The notes: generated by a model from the letters alone, not told the origin. A stretch of 58,177 nucleotides of DNA from Nocardioides sp. ChNu-153 (GCF_030466625.1 NZ_JADEVT010000019.1:1-58177); one strand, 5' to 3'; shown: positions 7,593 to 16,326, numbered from the stretch's first letter. Made by a program: numbers and translations.

Positions 7593-8267
7593 TCAGTCCC
7601 GGAACGCCGCGGGCAGCGGCAGCGCGAGCGCGGCGTCGAGGCGGTCGGCGTACTCGTGCCGGTCGACCTCGACCACCCCCAGGCTCGCGAGGTGCGGCGT
7701 CTGCCACTGCACGTCCAGGAGACGGGGGGCGGGCAGCTCGTCGGCGTCGCGCGCGAGCAGCTCGACGAGCCCGGCCAGCGCGACCTTCGACGCGTCGCGG
7801 CGCCGGTGGAACATCGACTCCCCCGCGAACAGCCCGCCGGTCGCGACGCCGTACAGCCCGCCCGCCAGCTCCCCGTCCTGCCACGCCTCGACCGAGTGGG
7901 CCCAGCCGAGTTCGTGGAGCCGCTGGTACGCCGCGGCGATGCGCTCGTCGATCCACGCGCCGGTACGACGCGGGTCGGCGCACGCCTCCACCACCTCGGC
8001 GAACGCCGTGTCGACCCGCACCTCGAAGTCGCGCATCGAGCGGCGCAGCGACCGGCTGACCCGCAGCCCGTCCAGGGGCAGCACGCCGCGGCGTACCGGG
8101 GAGAACCACCAGACGTCGTCCTCGTGCGGCATCGGGAACAGCCCGGTGCGGTACGCCGCGAGCAGGGTGCCCGGCTCGAGGTCGGCCCCCGCCCCGACGA
8201 GGTCGTCGTCGGGCGCCGTGCGGGGGTCGCCGAAGTCCCAGAAGGAGGGCGGCGGTTCGACGGGCAC
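7593..8267 (-). CDS. aat: Leucyl/phenylalanyl-tRNA-protein transferase
   Basis: A 224-residue enzyme that transfers Leu or Phe from tRNA to the N-terminus of proteins with basic N-terminal residues, marking them for ClpS/ClpAP-type degradation in the cytoplasm. Family hallmarks are GLLAAYRTGLFPMP-like sequence near residue 35, WFSPVRRGVLPL, HSVEAWQDGELAGGLYGVA and GESMFHRRRDASKVAL, ending LLDVQWQTPHLASLG. The length matches the family. GTG 8267 is the only sensible start. It follows a TAGGTT box by 6 bp with no ribosome site, suggesting a leaderless transcript. Confidence 0.96.
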   Translation of the reverse strand: MPVEPPPSFWDFGDPRTAPDDDLVGAGADLEPGTLLAAYRTGLFPMPHEDDVWWFSPVRRGVLPLDGLRVSRSLRRSMRDFEVRVDTAFAEVVEACADPRRTGAWIDERIAAAYQRLHELGWAHSVEAWQDGELAGGLYGVATGGLFAGESMFHRRRDASKVALAGLVELLARDADELPAPRLLDVQWQTPHLASLGVVEVDRHEYADRLDAALALPLPAAFRD

Positions 8268-8273
8268 CCGCCC

Positions 8274-8279
8274 AACCTA
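8274..8279 (-). promoter_or_regulatory. Leaderless -10 element of aat
   Basis: TAGGTT on the minus strand, with six bases between it and the GTG start at 8267. It lies 8 bp from an opposite-facing TAGGAT box, so the two promoters of this 33-bp divergent region are back to back. Confidence 0.6.
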
Positions 8280-8287
8280 GCCATCCG

Positions 8288-8293
8288 TAGGAT
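8288..8293 (+). promoter_or_regulatory. Leaderless -10 element of the EcsC-family gene
   Basis: TAGGAT, seven bases before ATG 8301, with no Shine-Dalgarno sequence. Its -35 region would fall inside the aat coding start. Confidence 0.6.
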
Positions 8294-8300
8294 CCGGACC

Positions 8301-8999
8301 ATGGGGATCAAGCAGAAGCTCGGTTCGGCGGCGGCGGCCCAGGTGCCGGCCGTGGCGCCCAACCTCACGGCCAACTTCGTCCGGCAGGCCCTGGCTCGAG
8401 CCATCGACGGCGTGGGGCCGCTCAAGCCCGCCGCCGTGACCGCGCAGCAGGTGCTCGACGAGCACGACGGTGACGTCGAGGCCGCCGTCAAGGCGGTCAT
8501 CGAGAAGCACGTGCGGCTCGCGGGCGCACAGGGGTTCCTCACGAACGTCGGTGGCCTCGTGACGGTCGCCGTGACCATCCCGGCGAACATCACGGGCCTC
8601 GCGGTCATCCAGTGCCGGATGATCGCGACGCTCGCGCACCTCCGCGGCTACGACCTCGCCGACCCGCGGGTGCGCAACGCGATCCTCGCCTGCCTCATGG
8701 GGCCGGCCGAAGTCGACCGCATGCTCAAGAAGAAGAAGCTGCCGGCCCCGCCGATGGCGCTCGCGACCGCGCCGCAGCACGACCCCGAGCTCGACCGGAA
8801 GATCTCGAACGAGGTCGCCACCGACCTCATCTCCCGCGTGGTCGGCAAGCGGCTCGCGGTCACCATCGGCCGGCGCGTCCCGGTCGTGGGCGGAGCGGTG
8901 GGCCTCACCGCCGACGGCATGTCGACGTGGAAGATCGGCCGCTACGCCGCCAAGGAGCTGCGGGCGCGGCACACCGGCGCCGCCGCCCAGAAGGCGTAG
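8301..8999 (+). CDS. EcsC-family protein
   Basis: A 232-residue protein resembling EcsC-family members, which are named after the third gene of the Bacillus Ecs transporter locus and have no settled biochemical role. The central region has a Gly/Ala-rich amphipathic or membrane-associating stretch (GGLVTVAVTIPANITGLAVI). The conserved block CRMIATLAHLRGYDLADPRV follows, then a Lys-rich segment (KKKKLPAPP) and a C-terminal Gly-rich hydrophobic stretch near VPVVGGAVG. There is no transporter partner nearby, which is common in actinobacteria. The start at ATG 8301 is fixed by the leaderless -10 box. Confidence 0.7.
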   Translation: MGIKQKLGSAAAAQVPAVAPNLTANFVRQALARAIDGVGPLKPAAVTAQQVLDEHDGDVEAAVKAVIEKHVRLAGAQGFLTNVGGLVTVAVTIPANITGLAVIQCRMIATLAHLRGYDLADPRVRNAILACLMGPAEVDRMLKKKKLPAPPMALATAPQHDPELDRKISNEVATDLISRVVGKRLAVTIGRRVPVVGGAVGLTADGMSTWKIGRYAAKELRARHTGAAAQKA

Positions 9000-9097
9000 A
9001 GCGAGAGCCAGCCCTGCCGGCCGCCGGCCGGGACTGCGCTCGCGACCGTCACCGTGCCCGCTCCACGTCCCCGGTGCGTCCCGAGGTGAACGAGCAC

Positions 9098-9103
9098 TAA
9101 CCT
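9098..9103 (+). promoter_or_regulatory. Leaderless -10 element of the tetR gene
   Basis: TAACCT, six bases before the GTG start at 9110, with no ribosome-binding sequence between. Confidence 0.55.
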
Positions 9104-9109
9104 GAGCCC

Positions 9110-9679
9110 GTGACCGCCGCCCCCACCCGTCGCGAGCAGATCCTGGCGACGGCCGCCGAGCTGTTCGCGGCGCGGGGCTTCCACGGCGTCTCGGTCACCG
9201 ACATCGGCGCCGCCTGCGGCGTCTCGGGGCCCGCGCTCTACAAGCACTTCGCCTCGAAGGACGCGGTGCTCGCCGAGATGCTCGTCTCCATCAGCGAGGA
9301 GCTGCTGGCCAACGGCCGCGCCCGCTCCGACGGCGCCCCCGACGCCGCCACCGCCCTCGCGGCCCTGGTCGAGCACCACCTGGCCTTCGCGCTCGGCAAC
9401 CGGGCGCTCATCGTCGTGCAGGACCGGGACTGGTCGTCGCTGCCGCCCGAGGCCCGGGAGCGGGTCCGCTCGCTGCAGCGCGCGTACGTCGACGTCTGGG
9501 CCGCGCGCCTGCGCGAGCTCGACCCCCGCCGTACCCGCGACGCGGCCCGCGCCACCGCCCACGCCGCGTTCGGCCTGCTCAACTCCACCCCCCACAGCGG
9601 CCTGCTCGACGACGAGGCGATGCGCGCCCTGCTGCGGGCGATGGCCCACCGGGCGCTCGGCCTGCCCGCGGCGGCCTGA
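9110..9679 (+). CDS. TetR-family transcriptional regulator
   Basis: A 189-residue one-component regulator. The N-terminal helix-turn-helix (about residues 8-55) is typical: REQILATAAELFAARGFHG, then VTDIGAACGVSGPALYKHFASK as the recognition helix region. The C-terminal ligand domain resembles that of regulators of fatty-acid or acyl-CoA genes, but the ligand cannot be deduced. GTG 9110 is supported by the TAACCT box six bases upstream. It stands between an EcsC gene and a LysE exporter on the same strand and could regulate either. Confidence 0.92.
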   Translation: MTAAPTRREQILATAAELFAARGFHGVSVTDIGAACGVSGPALYKHFASKDAVLAEMLVSISEELLANGRARSDGAPDAATALAALVEHHLAFALGNRALIVVQDRDWSSLPPEARERVRSLQRAYVDVWAARLRELDPRRTRDAARATAHAAFGLLNSTPHSGLLDDEAMRALLRAMAHRALGLPAAA

Positions 9680-9686
9680 GCCCGGG

Positions 9687-9750
9687 CCCGAGCGCGGCCC
9701 GAGCGCGGCCCGAGCGCGGCCCGAGCGCGGCCCGAGCGCGGCCCGAGCGC
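9687..9750. repeat. Tandem repeat of an 11-bp unit
   Basis: Five perfect copies of CCCGAGCGCGG run from 9687 to 9741, followed by a nine-base partial copy. The array begins 8 bp after the tetR stop and fills half of the 134-bp spacer before the LysE-type gene. The unit is not a multiple of three and is outside coding sequence. It is prone to copy-number slippage. Confidence 0.9.
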
Positions 9751-9813
9751 CCGGCACCGACCGCCGTCCGGAACCGGCTCGCGCGCGGCCTCGCGACGGC
9801 GCACACTGCGGGC

Positions 9814-10464
9814 ATGCCGTCGCAGCACCAGTGGGTCGCGTTCCTCGTCGCGTCCCTGCTCTTCATCCAGGTCCCCGGCCCCAGCCTGCTCTTCACGATC
9901 GGGCGCGCCCTGACCGTGGGCCGCCGCGACGCCCTGCTCTCCGCGCTCGGCAACGGCGTGGGCGTGCTCGCGCAGGTGCTGCTCGTCGCCGTCGGTCTCG
10001 GGGCGGTCGTGGCCGCGAGCGCCACCGCCTACACGGTGGTCAAGGTGGCCGGGGCGGGGTACGTCGTGTGGCTGGGCGTGCAGGCCGTGCGGCACCGCGC
10101 GGACGCACGCCGGGCCCTCGAGCCGGGCGCCGGCGGTGGGGCGACCGCGGTGCCGGCCCGGACCCCGGCGCTCCGGTCGCTGCGCATCGGGGTCGTCGTC
10201 GGCGCGACCAACCCCAAGACCCTCGTCTTCTTCGTCGCGTTCCTGCCGCAGTTCACCGGCACGGGGCCGGCCGGACCGCAGGTGGCGCTGCTCGGGCTCG
10301 TCTTCTGCGTGCTCGCCGCGGCGTCGGACTCCCTGTGGGTGCTCGTCGCCTCGCAGGCGCGGGCGTGGTTCGCCCGCCGGCCCGAGCGGCTCGACGGGCT
10401 GGGCGCCGCCGGCGGAGCGCTGATGGTGGGGCTGGGCACGTCGATGCTCGTCGCCGAGCGCTGA
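9814..10464 (+). CDS. LysE/RhtB-family exporter
   Basis: A 216-residue inner-membrane protein with five to six hydrophobic segments, of the LysE/RhtB amino-acid and metabolite efflux family. The N-terminal signature VPGPSLLFTIGRALTVGRR and the central VVVGATNPKTLVFFVAFLPQF are family hallmarks. The length fits the family (about 200-220). It is preceded by the 11-bp tandem repeat and convergent with the SWIM gene. The nearby TetR regulator is a plausible controller. Substrate unknown. Confidence 0.9.
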   Translation: MPSQHQWVAFLVASLLFIQVPGPSLLFTIGRALTVGRRDALLSALGNGVGVLAQVLLVAVGLGAVVAASATAYTVVKVAGAGYVVWLGVQAVRHRADARRALEPGAGGGATAVPARTPALRSLRIGVVVGATNPKTLVFFVAFLPQFTGTGPAGPQVALLGLVFCVLAAASDSLWVLVASQARAWFARRPERLDGLGAAGGALMVGLGTSMLVAER

Positions 10465-10519
10465 GCCCGGGCCGCGCGCCCGCGCGCCCGCTCGCTCGCC
10501 GGGTCACCGGCCCGCCGGG

Positions 10520-11215
10520 TCACCAGCTCTCCGGCACCCGCCCCGCCTCGATCTCGCGCAGCAGCCGCGCGGCGCGCAGGGCCGCGTCGGCCGCCACGTC
10601 GAGCGCGTCGGGGTCCTCCCCGGCCGGCGCGTCGCCGCCGGGCCCGTCGCCCGCGCCACCCGTGCGCGCGTGCAGCCGGGCCAGCAGGGTCTCGCGGTCG
10701 AGACCGCGCAGGGCCAGCAGCACGAGGGGGTCGTCGGCCACGAGCCACCCGACCTGGACGAGCACGGCGAGGGCGTGGGCGCAGGGGTCGAGGGCGTGCG
10801 GGCACGTGCAGGTCGCGGCGAACTCCCCGCCGTACGGGAGCAGCTCGACGCCCAGCTCCTCCGCGTCCTCCACGAGCCGGTGCGGCAGGTCCCCGGCGAG
10901 CAGCGCCGCGACGCGGCCCGACTCGGCGGCGACGACGTCGACCAGCGCGTCGCGGTCCGCGTCGGCGAGCACGGGCACCTCGACGGTGACCGTCCAGGCG
11001 TCGTCGTCCTCCCGGACGGCGGCGAGCACCGAGCCGGCGCCGACGGTGATGCCCCCGACCTGCCCGGCGCGCGCGAGGCGCTGCCCGGCCCGCAGGTCGC
11101 GCTCGGCGAACGCCGCCTCCTCCACCGCCCGCGTCCACGCCTTCGCCCACCACGGCTGGCGACCGCCGGCGCGGCGCGGCGCCAGCCGGGGGTGGGTCGT
11201 GCGGGTGGTGGTCAC
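10520..11215 (-). CDS. SWIM zinc-finger protein, partner of the SNF2 helicase
   Basis: A 231-residue protein with one SWIM zinc finger, CTCPHALDPCAH (C136, C138, C145, H147; CxCx6CxH). SWIM domains bind DNA or proteins and often accompany SNF2 ATPases. The N-terminus is basic and Trp-containing (QPWWAKAWTRAVEE). The GTG start at 11215 overlaps the helicase stop as GTGA, so the two are translationally coupled and probably made in fixed ratio. In many actinobacteria the same two genes are adjacent. The protein may guide or regulate the helicase; direct evidence is lacking. Confidence 0.88.
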   Translation of the reverse strand: MTTTRTTHPRLAPRRAGGRQPWWAKAWTRAVEEAAFAERDLRAGQRLARAGQVGGITVGAGSVLAAVREDDDAWTVTVEVPVLADADRDALVDVVAAESGRVAALLAGDLPHRLVEDAEELGVELLPYGGEFAATCTCPHALDPCAHALAVLVQVGWLVADDPLVLLALRGLDRETLLARLHARTGGAGDGPGGDAPAGEDPDALDVAADAALRAARLLREIEAGRVPESW

Positions 11216-14052
11216 CCCGGGTCCCCCGCCGCGCCCGTGGAGGGGGTACGCCGCAGCGTGACGAGGTCGCGCAGGTCGGCGTCGTCGAGCTCGGTGAACG
11301 CGGCCTCGCCGCGGGCGAGCACGGCGTCGGCGAGCGCGCGCTTGCGGGTGAGCAGCTCGGCGACCCGCTCCTCGACCGTGCCGCGGGTGACGAGGCGGTG
11401 CACCTGCACCGGCCGGGTCTGCCCGATGCGGTAGGCCCGGTCGGTCGCCTGGTCCTCCACCGCCGGGTTCCACCACCGGTCGAGGTGCACGACGTGGTCG
11501 GCGCGGGTGAGGTTCAGCCCCGTGCCGCCGGCCTTCAGCGAGAGCAGGAACACCGGCGGGCCGCCCGCCTCCGGACCGGCCTGGAAGTCGGCGACCATCC
11601 GCTCGCGCTCCTTCACCGGGGTGCCGCCGTGGAGCAGCTGGTGGGGCACGCCGGTCGCGGCGAGGTGCTGCTCGACGAGGCGGGCCATCGCGACGTACTG
11701 CGTGAAGACCAGCACGGAGGAGCCCTCGGCCACGATCGTGGCGACGAGCTCGTCGAGCAGCTCGAGCTTCTCCGAGCGGCCCGCGATGCGGCCGTTCGAC
11801 TGCTTGAGGAAGTGCGCCGGGTGGTTGCAGATCTGCTTGAGCCCGGTGAGCATCGCGAGCACGAGGCCGCGGCGGGCCTCGACGTCGGAGCGCTCGATGC
11901 GCTCCATGCAGTCGCGCACGTAGGCCTCGTAGAGCACGACCTGCTCCCGGGTGAGGTCGAGCAGGTGGTCGGTCTCGGTCTTGGGCGGCAGCTCGGGCGC
12001 GATGCCCGGGTCGGACTTGCGCCGGCGCAGGAGGAACGGGCCGATGAGGTCGGCGAACTGGCGGGCCTTGCTCGGCTCGGCGCCGGACTCGATGGGCGCC
12101 GCCCACACCTTGCGGAAGGCGTTGCGGCTGCCGAGCAGGCCGGGCGTCGCCCAGTCGAGGATCGCCCACAGCTCGGTGAGGTCGTTCTCGACCGGGGTGC
12201 CGGTGAGGGCGACCCGGGCGTCGCTGGTGAGCTGGCGCAGCGCGCGGGCCGTGCCCGACGCGGGGTTCTTCACGTGCTGCGCCTCGTCGGCGACGACGAG
12301 CCCCCAGCGCTGTGCCGCCAGCGCCCGCGTCGGGCCGGTGACGTCGCTGCGCAGCGTGCCGTACGTCGTGAGCACGAACCCCGGGTCGTCGCCGAGCCCG
12401 GCCTCGAGCGAGCGCGCGGAGCCGTGGAAGCGGCGGACCGGCACGTCGGGGGCGAAGCGGCGGATCTCCGCCTCCCAGTTGCCGAGCAGGGAGGTGGGGC
12501 AGACGACGAGCGTGGGACCGGTGGCCAGGCCCTCCTCGACGCGGTGCAGGTGCAGCGCGATGAGGGTGAGGGTCTTGCCCAGCCCCATGTCGTCGGCGAG
12601 GCAGGCGCCCAGGCCGAGACCCGTCAGCTCGGCCAGCCAGGTGAGGCCGTGACGCTGGTAGTCGCGCAGCGTGGCCCGCAGCCCGGCGGGCGGGTCGACG
12701 GGCTCGCGGGTCGCGGCCTCGAGCAGCCGCTCCCGCACCTTCAGCAGGGTGGCGCCGACGACCACCTCGGCGGGCGCGTCGTCGACCTCGACCACACCGG
12801 TGAGCGCCGCCGCGAGCGCCTGGGCGGGCTTGACGGTGCGCACCAGGCGCTTGCGCGCGCGGCGCGCCACCGTCGGGTCGACCACCGTCCACGCCCCCCG
12901 CAGCCGGATGATCGGCGACGCGGCGCGCGCCAGCTCGTCCATCTCCTCGTGGGTCAGCGCCTCGCCGTGGAGCGCGACCTGCCAGGAGAAGGCGAAGAGC
13001 GCGTCGGGCCCGAAGAGGCCGTCGTGGAGCAGGTCCTCCCGCGGGCCGGTCGAGCGGGGGCGGTGGTCGAGCACCGCCCGCGTCGTCAGGTCGGTGCCGA
13101 GGCTGCGGGGCCACAGCACGTCGACGCCGCGCTCCCGCAGCGCGCCCACGCCGTCCTCCAGGAGGCCGGCGATCTCGTCGGCGTCGAGGGTGATCTCGTC
13201 GGGGACCGCCAGCTGCGCGAACCGCTCCAGCACCGGCCAGGCGGTCGCCGCGTCGCGCAGCGCGATCGTCGCGTGGGTGCGGGCCCGGGAGCCGAACCCG
13301 TGCTCGCCGCCCTCCCCCGCCCAGAGCAGCGCGGCGTCGCAGAACCGCAGGGGGTCGCGCTCGTCGTGCACCTGCAGCACGAGGCGGACCGCCCCGGCGA
13401 CCAGCTCCTCCTCGTCGGCCTCGACGCGCAGCGACAGGGTGACGAGCTGGGCGAGCGACGTGTCCTCCGCCCGCGCCGAGCGGGCCTCCGCGATGCGGGC
13501 CCGCAGGCGCTCGGAGAACTCGCTGCGTCGCGGCGGCGGGCCGGGTGTCGTCGTCGGCGTGCCCACTCCCGGGGAGCGTGGGCCCGGCGAGCGCAGGCCC
13601 GGCGAGCGCAGGCCCGGGGACCCCGGGCCGCCCACCCGGCCCGACGCGCCGCTCGGCGGGGTGCGCGGCAGCGTGTCGGTGACGGCGTCGAGCACGGAGC
13701 GCGCCAGCGCGAGCGCGTCCTCGGGCGCCAGGTCGTCGTGGGCCCGGGAGCGGGCGAGCATGACGAGCCGGTCGTGGTCGTCGGCGTCGGGGTCCGCGCG
13801 CCACGCGTCGGTGCGCTCGTCGGGGGTGAACCGGCCGGCCGCGACCATCCGCACCGCCAGCAGCGCCGCCCCCGCCAGCAGGCCCACGCTCGGGTGGGCC
13901 GCGGGGGCGGACTGCCCGCGCGTCAGCACCGGCAGCGCGGCGCGCAGCGGCAGCTCCACCTCGCGCCCGCGCCCGGTGAACACCACCGCGCTCGCGCGCG
14001 GGGGCTCGGCGGCGCGGAACGTCGCCGGGCCGGACAGGGGGACGAAGCTCAA
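11212..14052 (-). CDS. SNF2-family DEAD/DEAH-box helicase (Swi2/Snf2 ATPase)
   Basis: A 946-residue DNA-dependent ATPase of the SNF2 superfamily, which translocates on duplex DNA and remodels nucleoprotein. An N-terminal region of about 430 residues precedes the motor. Motif I is DDMGLGKT (near residue 487), motif II DEAQ (near 587) and motif III LTGTP. The C-terminal lobe has LVFTQYVAMARLVEQHL, GLNLTRADHVVHLDRWWNP and DRAYRIGQTRPVQVHRL. The TTG start at 14052 has GAGG about 8 bp upstream. A Pro/Gly/Ser linker at residues 140-160 is made of 15-bp DNA repeats. It is the first gene of a two-gene unit with the SWIM protein. A role in DNA repair or chromosome access is likely from the family but unproven. 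Confidence 0.92.
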   Translation of the reverse strand: MSFVPLSGPATFRAAEPPRASAVVFTGRGREVELPLRAALPVLTRGQSAPAAHPSVGLLAGAALLAVRMVAAGRFTPDERTDAWRADPDADDHDRLVMLARSRAHDDLAPEDALALARSVLDAVTDTLPRTPPSGASGRVGGPGSPGLRSPGLRSPGPRSPGVGTPTTTPGPPPRRSEFSERLRARIAEARSARAEDTSLAQLVTLSLRVEADEEELVAGAVRLVLQVHDERDPLRFCDAALLWAGEGGEHGFGSRARTHATIALRDAATAWPVLERFAQLAVPDEITLDADEIAGLLEDGVGALRERGVDVLWPRSLGTDLTTRAVLDHRPRSTGPREDLLHDGLFGPDALFAFSWQVALHGEALTHEEMDELARAASPIIRLRGAWTVVDPTVARRARKRLVRTVKPAQALAAALTGVVEVDDAPAEVVVGATLLKVRERLLEAATREPVDPPAGLRATLRDYQRHGLTWLAELTGLGLGACLADDMGLGKTLTLIALHLHRVEEGLATGPTLVVCPTSLLGNWEAEIRRFAPDVPVRRFHGSARSLEAGLGDDPGFVLTTYGTLRSDVTGPTRALAAQRWGLVVADEAQHVKNPASGTARALRQLTSDARVALTGTPVENDLTELWAILDWATPGLLGSRNAFRKVWAAPIESGAEPSKARQFADLIGPFLLRRRKSDPGIAPELPPKTETDHLLDLTREQVVLYEAYVRDCMERIERSDVEARRGLVLAMLTGLKQICNHPAHFLKQSNGRIAGRSEKLELLDELVATIVAEGSSVLVFTQYVAMARLVEQHLAATGVPHQLLHGGTPVKERERMVADFQAGPEAGGPPVFLLSLKAGGTGLNLTRADHVVHLDRWWNPAVEDQATDRAYRIGQTRPVQVHRLVTRGTVEERVAELLTRKRALADAVLARGEAAFTELDDADLRDLVTLRRTPSTGAAGDPG
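13571..13630. repeat. Four 15-bp tandem repeats inside the SNF2 gene
   Basis: Units at 13571, 13586, 13601 and 13616; the middle two (GGCGAGCGCAGGCCC) are identical. On the coding strand they give repeated Leu/Pro-Arg-Ser-Pro-Gly pentapeptides in the linker between N-terminal region and motor. The length of the array may vary between strains. Confidence 0.8.
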
Positions 14053-14121
14053 CGCAGGACCTCGGACGATCGCGGGTGCAGGGCCCGTCGAACCTAGCGG
14101 GGGCCGCCGACAGGCGCGGCG

Positions 14122-14127
14122 TACGCT
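14122..14127 (+). promoter_or_regulatory. Leaderless -10 element of the glutathione peroxidase gene
   Basis: TACGCT, seven bases before ATG 14135, with no Shine-Dalgarno sequence, in the 82-bp divergent region with the helicase gene. Confidence 0.5.
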
Positions 14128-14134
14128 GCGCGGC

Positions 14135-14641
14135 ATGAGCCTCCTCGACACCCCGATCGCCCGCCTGGACGGCACCCCCGCGACCCTCGGCGAGCTCACC
14201 GGCGGTCGCCCCGCCCTGCTCGTCAACGTGGCCAGCAAGTGCGGCCTCACGCCGCAGTACTCGGCGCTCGAGCAGCTCGCGGAGACGTACGCCGACCGCC
14301 TCGCCGTCGTGGGCCTGCCCTGCAACCAGTTCGGCGGGCAGGAGCCGGGCACGAACGAGGAGATCGCCGAGTTCTGCTCCGCGACCTACGGCGTCTCGTT
14401 CCCCCTCACGGAGAAGGTCGAGGTCAACGGCGCGGGCCGCCACGCCGTGTACGACGCGCTGGTGGGCACGCCGTACGCCGACGCCGGCGGGTTCAAGGAG
14501 AGCCCCGAGCCGGGCGACGTGCAGTGGAACTTCGAGAAGTTCCTCGTCGACGCGGACGGCTCCGTCGTCGCCCGGTTCGCGCCGACCACGACCCCCGACG
14601 ACCCGGCGGTGCTGGCTGCCGTCGACGGTCTCGTCGGCTGA
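14135..14641 (+). CDS. Glutathione-peroxidase-family thiol peroxidase
   Basis: A 168-residue enzyme that reduces hydrogen peroxide and organic peroxides in the cytoplasm. The catalytic residue is Cys36 in NVASKCGLTPQY, not selenocysteine. The NQFGGQEPG block and WNFEKFLVD supply the conserved Gln, Trp and Asn of the active site. The length is normal. Bacterial Cys-type members usually take electrons from thioredoxin, and in actinobacteria glutathione is generally absent, so thioredoxin is the likelier donor here. It diverges from the SNF2 helicase. Confidence 0.93.
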   Translation: MSLLDTPIARLDGTPATLGELTGGRPALLVNVASKCGLTPQYSALEQLAETYADRLAVVGLPCNQFGGQEPGTNEEIAEFCSATYGVSFPLTEKVEVNGAGRHAVYDALVGTPYADAGGFKESPEPGDVQWNFEKFLVDADGSVVARFAPTTTPDDPAVLAAVDGLVG

Positions 14642-14723
14642 CGCAGGCGGGGCGTGAGCGACCTCACGCCCCGCCCGGGAACTGCTGGACGAAAGTCGGG
14701 TGCCGGACGTCGGCGGGCGTCCC

Positions 14724-14729
14724 TACATT
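14724..14729 (+). promoter_or_regulatory. Leaderless -10 element of the MFS exporter gene
   Basis: TACATT, seven bases before ATG 14737, without a ribosome-binding sequence. Confidence 0.55.
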
Positions 14730-14736
14730 GCCACCC

Positions 14737-16326
14737 ATGACCTGTCTCGACCCCGCCACCGGGGAGCTGCGCCCCGACGGCGCGTCCGACGACAAGCTCG
14801 ACCGGGGCGTGCTCGTCGTGGCCGGCGTCGTGGTGCTCGGCGCCATCATGTCCATCCTCGACATCACCGTCGTCTCGGTGGCGCTCGACACCTTCCAGTC
14901 GGAGTTCGACGCCACGTCCGCGCAGGTGGCGTGGACGATGACGGGCTACACGCTCGCCCTCGCCAGCGTCATCCCGCTCACCGGTTGGGCGGCGGACCGC
15001 TTCGGCACGAAGCGGCTCTACCTGCTCGCCGTGGTGCTCTTCACGCTCGGCTCCGTGCTGTGCGCGATGGCGACGTCCTTGGAGATGCTCGTCGCCTTCC
15101 GCGTCCTGCAGGGCCTGGGCGGCGGCATGCTCATGCCGCTCGGCATGACGATCCTGACGCGGGCGGCCGGTCCCGAGCGGGTGGGGCGCGTCATGGCCGT
15201 GCTGGGCATCCCCATGCTGCTCGGCCCGATCTTCGGGCCCATCCTCGGCGGCTGGCTCATCGAGATCGCGTCGTGGCACTGGATCTTCCTCATCAACCTG
15301 CCCATCGGCATCGCCGCGCTGGTGTACGCGGCCAGGGTGCTGCCGGCCGACGACGTCGAGCCGTCGGAGACCTTCGACCTCGTCGGGATGCTGCTGCTCT
15401 CCCCGGGCCTGGCCGCGTTCCTCTACGGCATCAGCTCGATCCCCGAGACCGGCACGGTCGCGGACGCCCAGGTGCTCGCGCCCGCCATCATCGGCCTGCT
15501 GCTCATCGTGGCGTTCGTGCCGTGGGCGCTGCGCCCCGCCAACGCCCACCCGCTGGTCGACCTGCGGCTGTTCGGCAACCGCGACCTCACCGTGGCGGTG
15601 CTGTCGCTGACGCTGTTCGGCGTCGCCTTCTTCGGCGCCAGCCTGCTGTTCCCGCTCTACTTCATCCAGGTGCGCGACGAGTCCACGCTCAGCGCGGGGG
15701 TGCTCCTGGCTCCGCAGGGCATCGGCGCCATGGTGACGATGCCGCTGGCCGGCGTGCTGGTCGACAAGATCGGTCCGGGCCGCATCGTGCTCGTCGGCCT
15801 CACGGTCATCACGGGCGCCTTCGCGCTGCTGACGCAGATCGACCACGAGACGTCGTACCTGTACGTGCTCGGCGCGCTCTTCGTGATGGGCCTCGGCATG
15901 GGCGGCACGATGATGCCGCTGATGACCGCCGCGCTGCGCACCCTCAGCGACCACACCGTCGCGCGGGGCTCGACGCTGCTCAACATCGTGCAGCAGGTCG
16001 GCGCCTCCATCGGCACTGCCGTCTTCTCGGTGCTGCTGACGAACGGGCTGCGGGACATGCCGTCGGTCCGCCTCGGCACGGCCCTGTCCGAGGCCGGCGT
16101 CGACCCGTCCGACCCGGGCCAGGCCGCGGCGGTCGCCGAGGTCGCCGGTCGCCTGGGCGTCGACCCCAGCACGCTGGGCGACGTCCTCCCGGACATGGCG
16201 GCCGTCTTCGCGGACACGTTCGTGGTGGCCGCGGTGCTGGTCGGGGTCTGCCTCGTGCCGGCGTTCTTCCTGCCGCGCAAGCCGTCGGAGCGCAAGGTCG
16301 ACCCGGCCGCGATGGTCGGTCACTGA
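14737..16326 (+). CDS. MFS transporter, DHA2 (14-TM drug/H+ antiporter) family
   Basis: A 529-residue integral membrane protein with about 14 hydrophobic segments, of the DHA2 or EmrB/QacA group. Segment 1 carries the ILDITVVSVAL motif typical of the family. A loop motif GWAADRFGTKRLY (motif A) follows, and LQGLGGGMLMPLGMTIL is characteristic of EmrB-type exporters (motif C region GIPMLLGPIFGPILGG). The C-terminal loop holds an insertion with conserved Asp/Pro. It would export a toxic compound or metabolite using the proton gradient. No dedicated regulator adjoins it. Transcription ends at a strong hairpin 25 bp after the stop. Confidence 0.93.
   Translation: MTCLDPATGELRPDGASDDKLDRGVLVVAGVVVLGAIMSILDITVVSVALDTFQSEFDATSAQVAWTMTGYTLALASVIPLTGWAADRFGTKRLYLLAVVLFTLGSVLCAMATSLEMLVAFRVLQGLGGGMLMPLGMTILTRAAGPERVGRVMAVLGIPMLLGPIFGPILGGWLIEIASWHWIFLINLPIGIAALVYAARVLPADDVEPSETFDLVGMLLLSPGLAAFLYGISSIPETGTVADAQVLAPAIIGLLLIVAFVPWALRPANAHPLVDLRLFGNRDLTVAVLSLTLFGVAFFGASLLFPLYFIQVRDESTLSAGVLLAPQGIGAMVTMPLAGVLVDKIGPGRIVLVGLTVITGAFALLTQIDHETSYLYVLGALFVMGLGMGGTMMPLMTAALRTLSDHTVARGSTLLNIVQQVGASIGTAVFSVLLTNGLRDMPSVRLGTALSEAGVDPSDPGQAAAVAEVAGRLGVDPSTLGDVLPDMAAVFADTFVVAAVLVGVCLVPAFFLPRKPSERKVDPAAMVGH

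Noticed and set aside
9687..9750. CRISPR-like array
   Set aside because: The units are 11 bp and head to tail without unique spacers; no cas genes are near.
14135..14641. Selenocysteine glutathione peroxidase
   Set aside because: The catalytic codon is TGC (Cys36), not an in-frame TGA.
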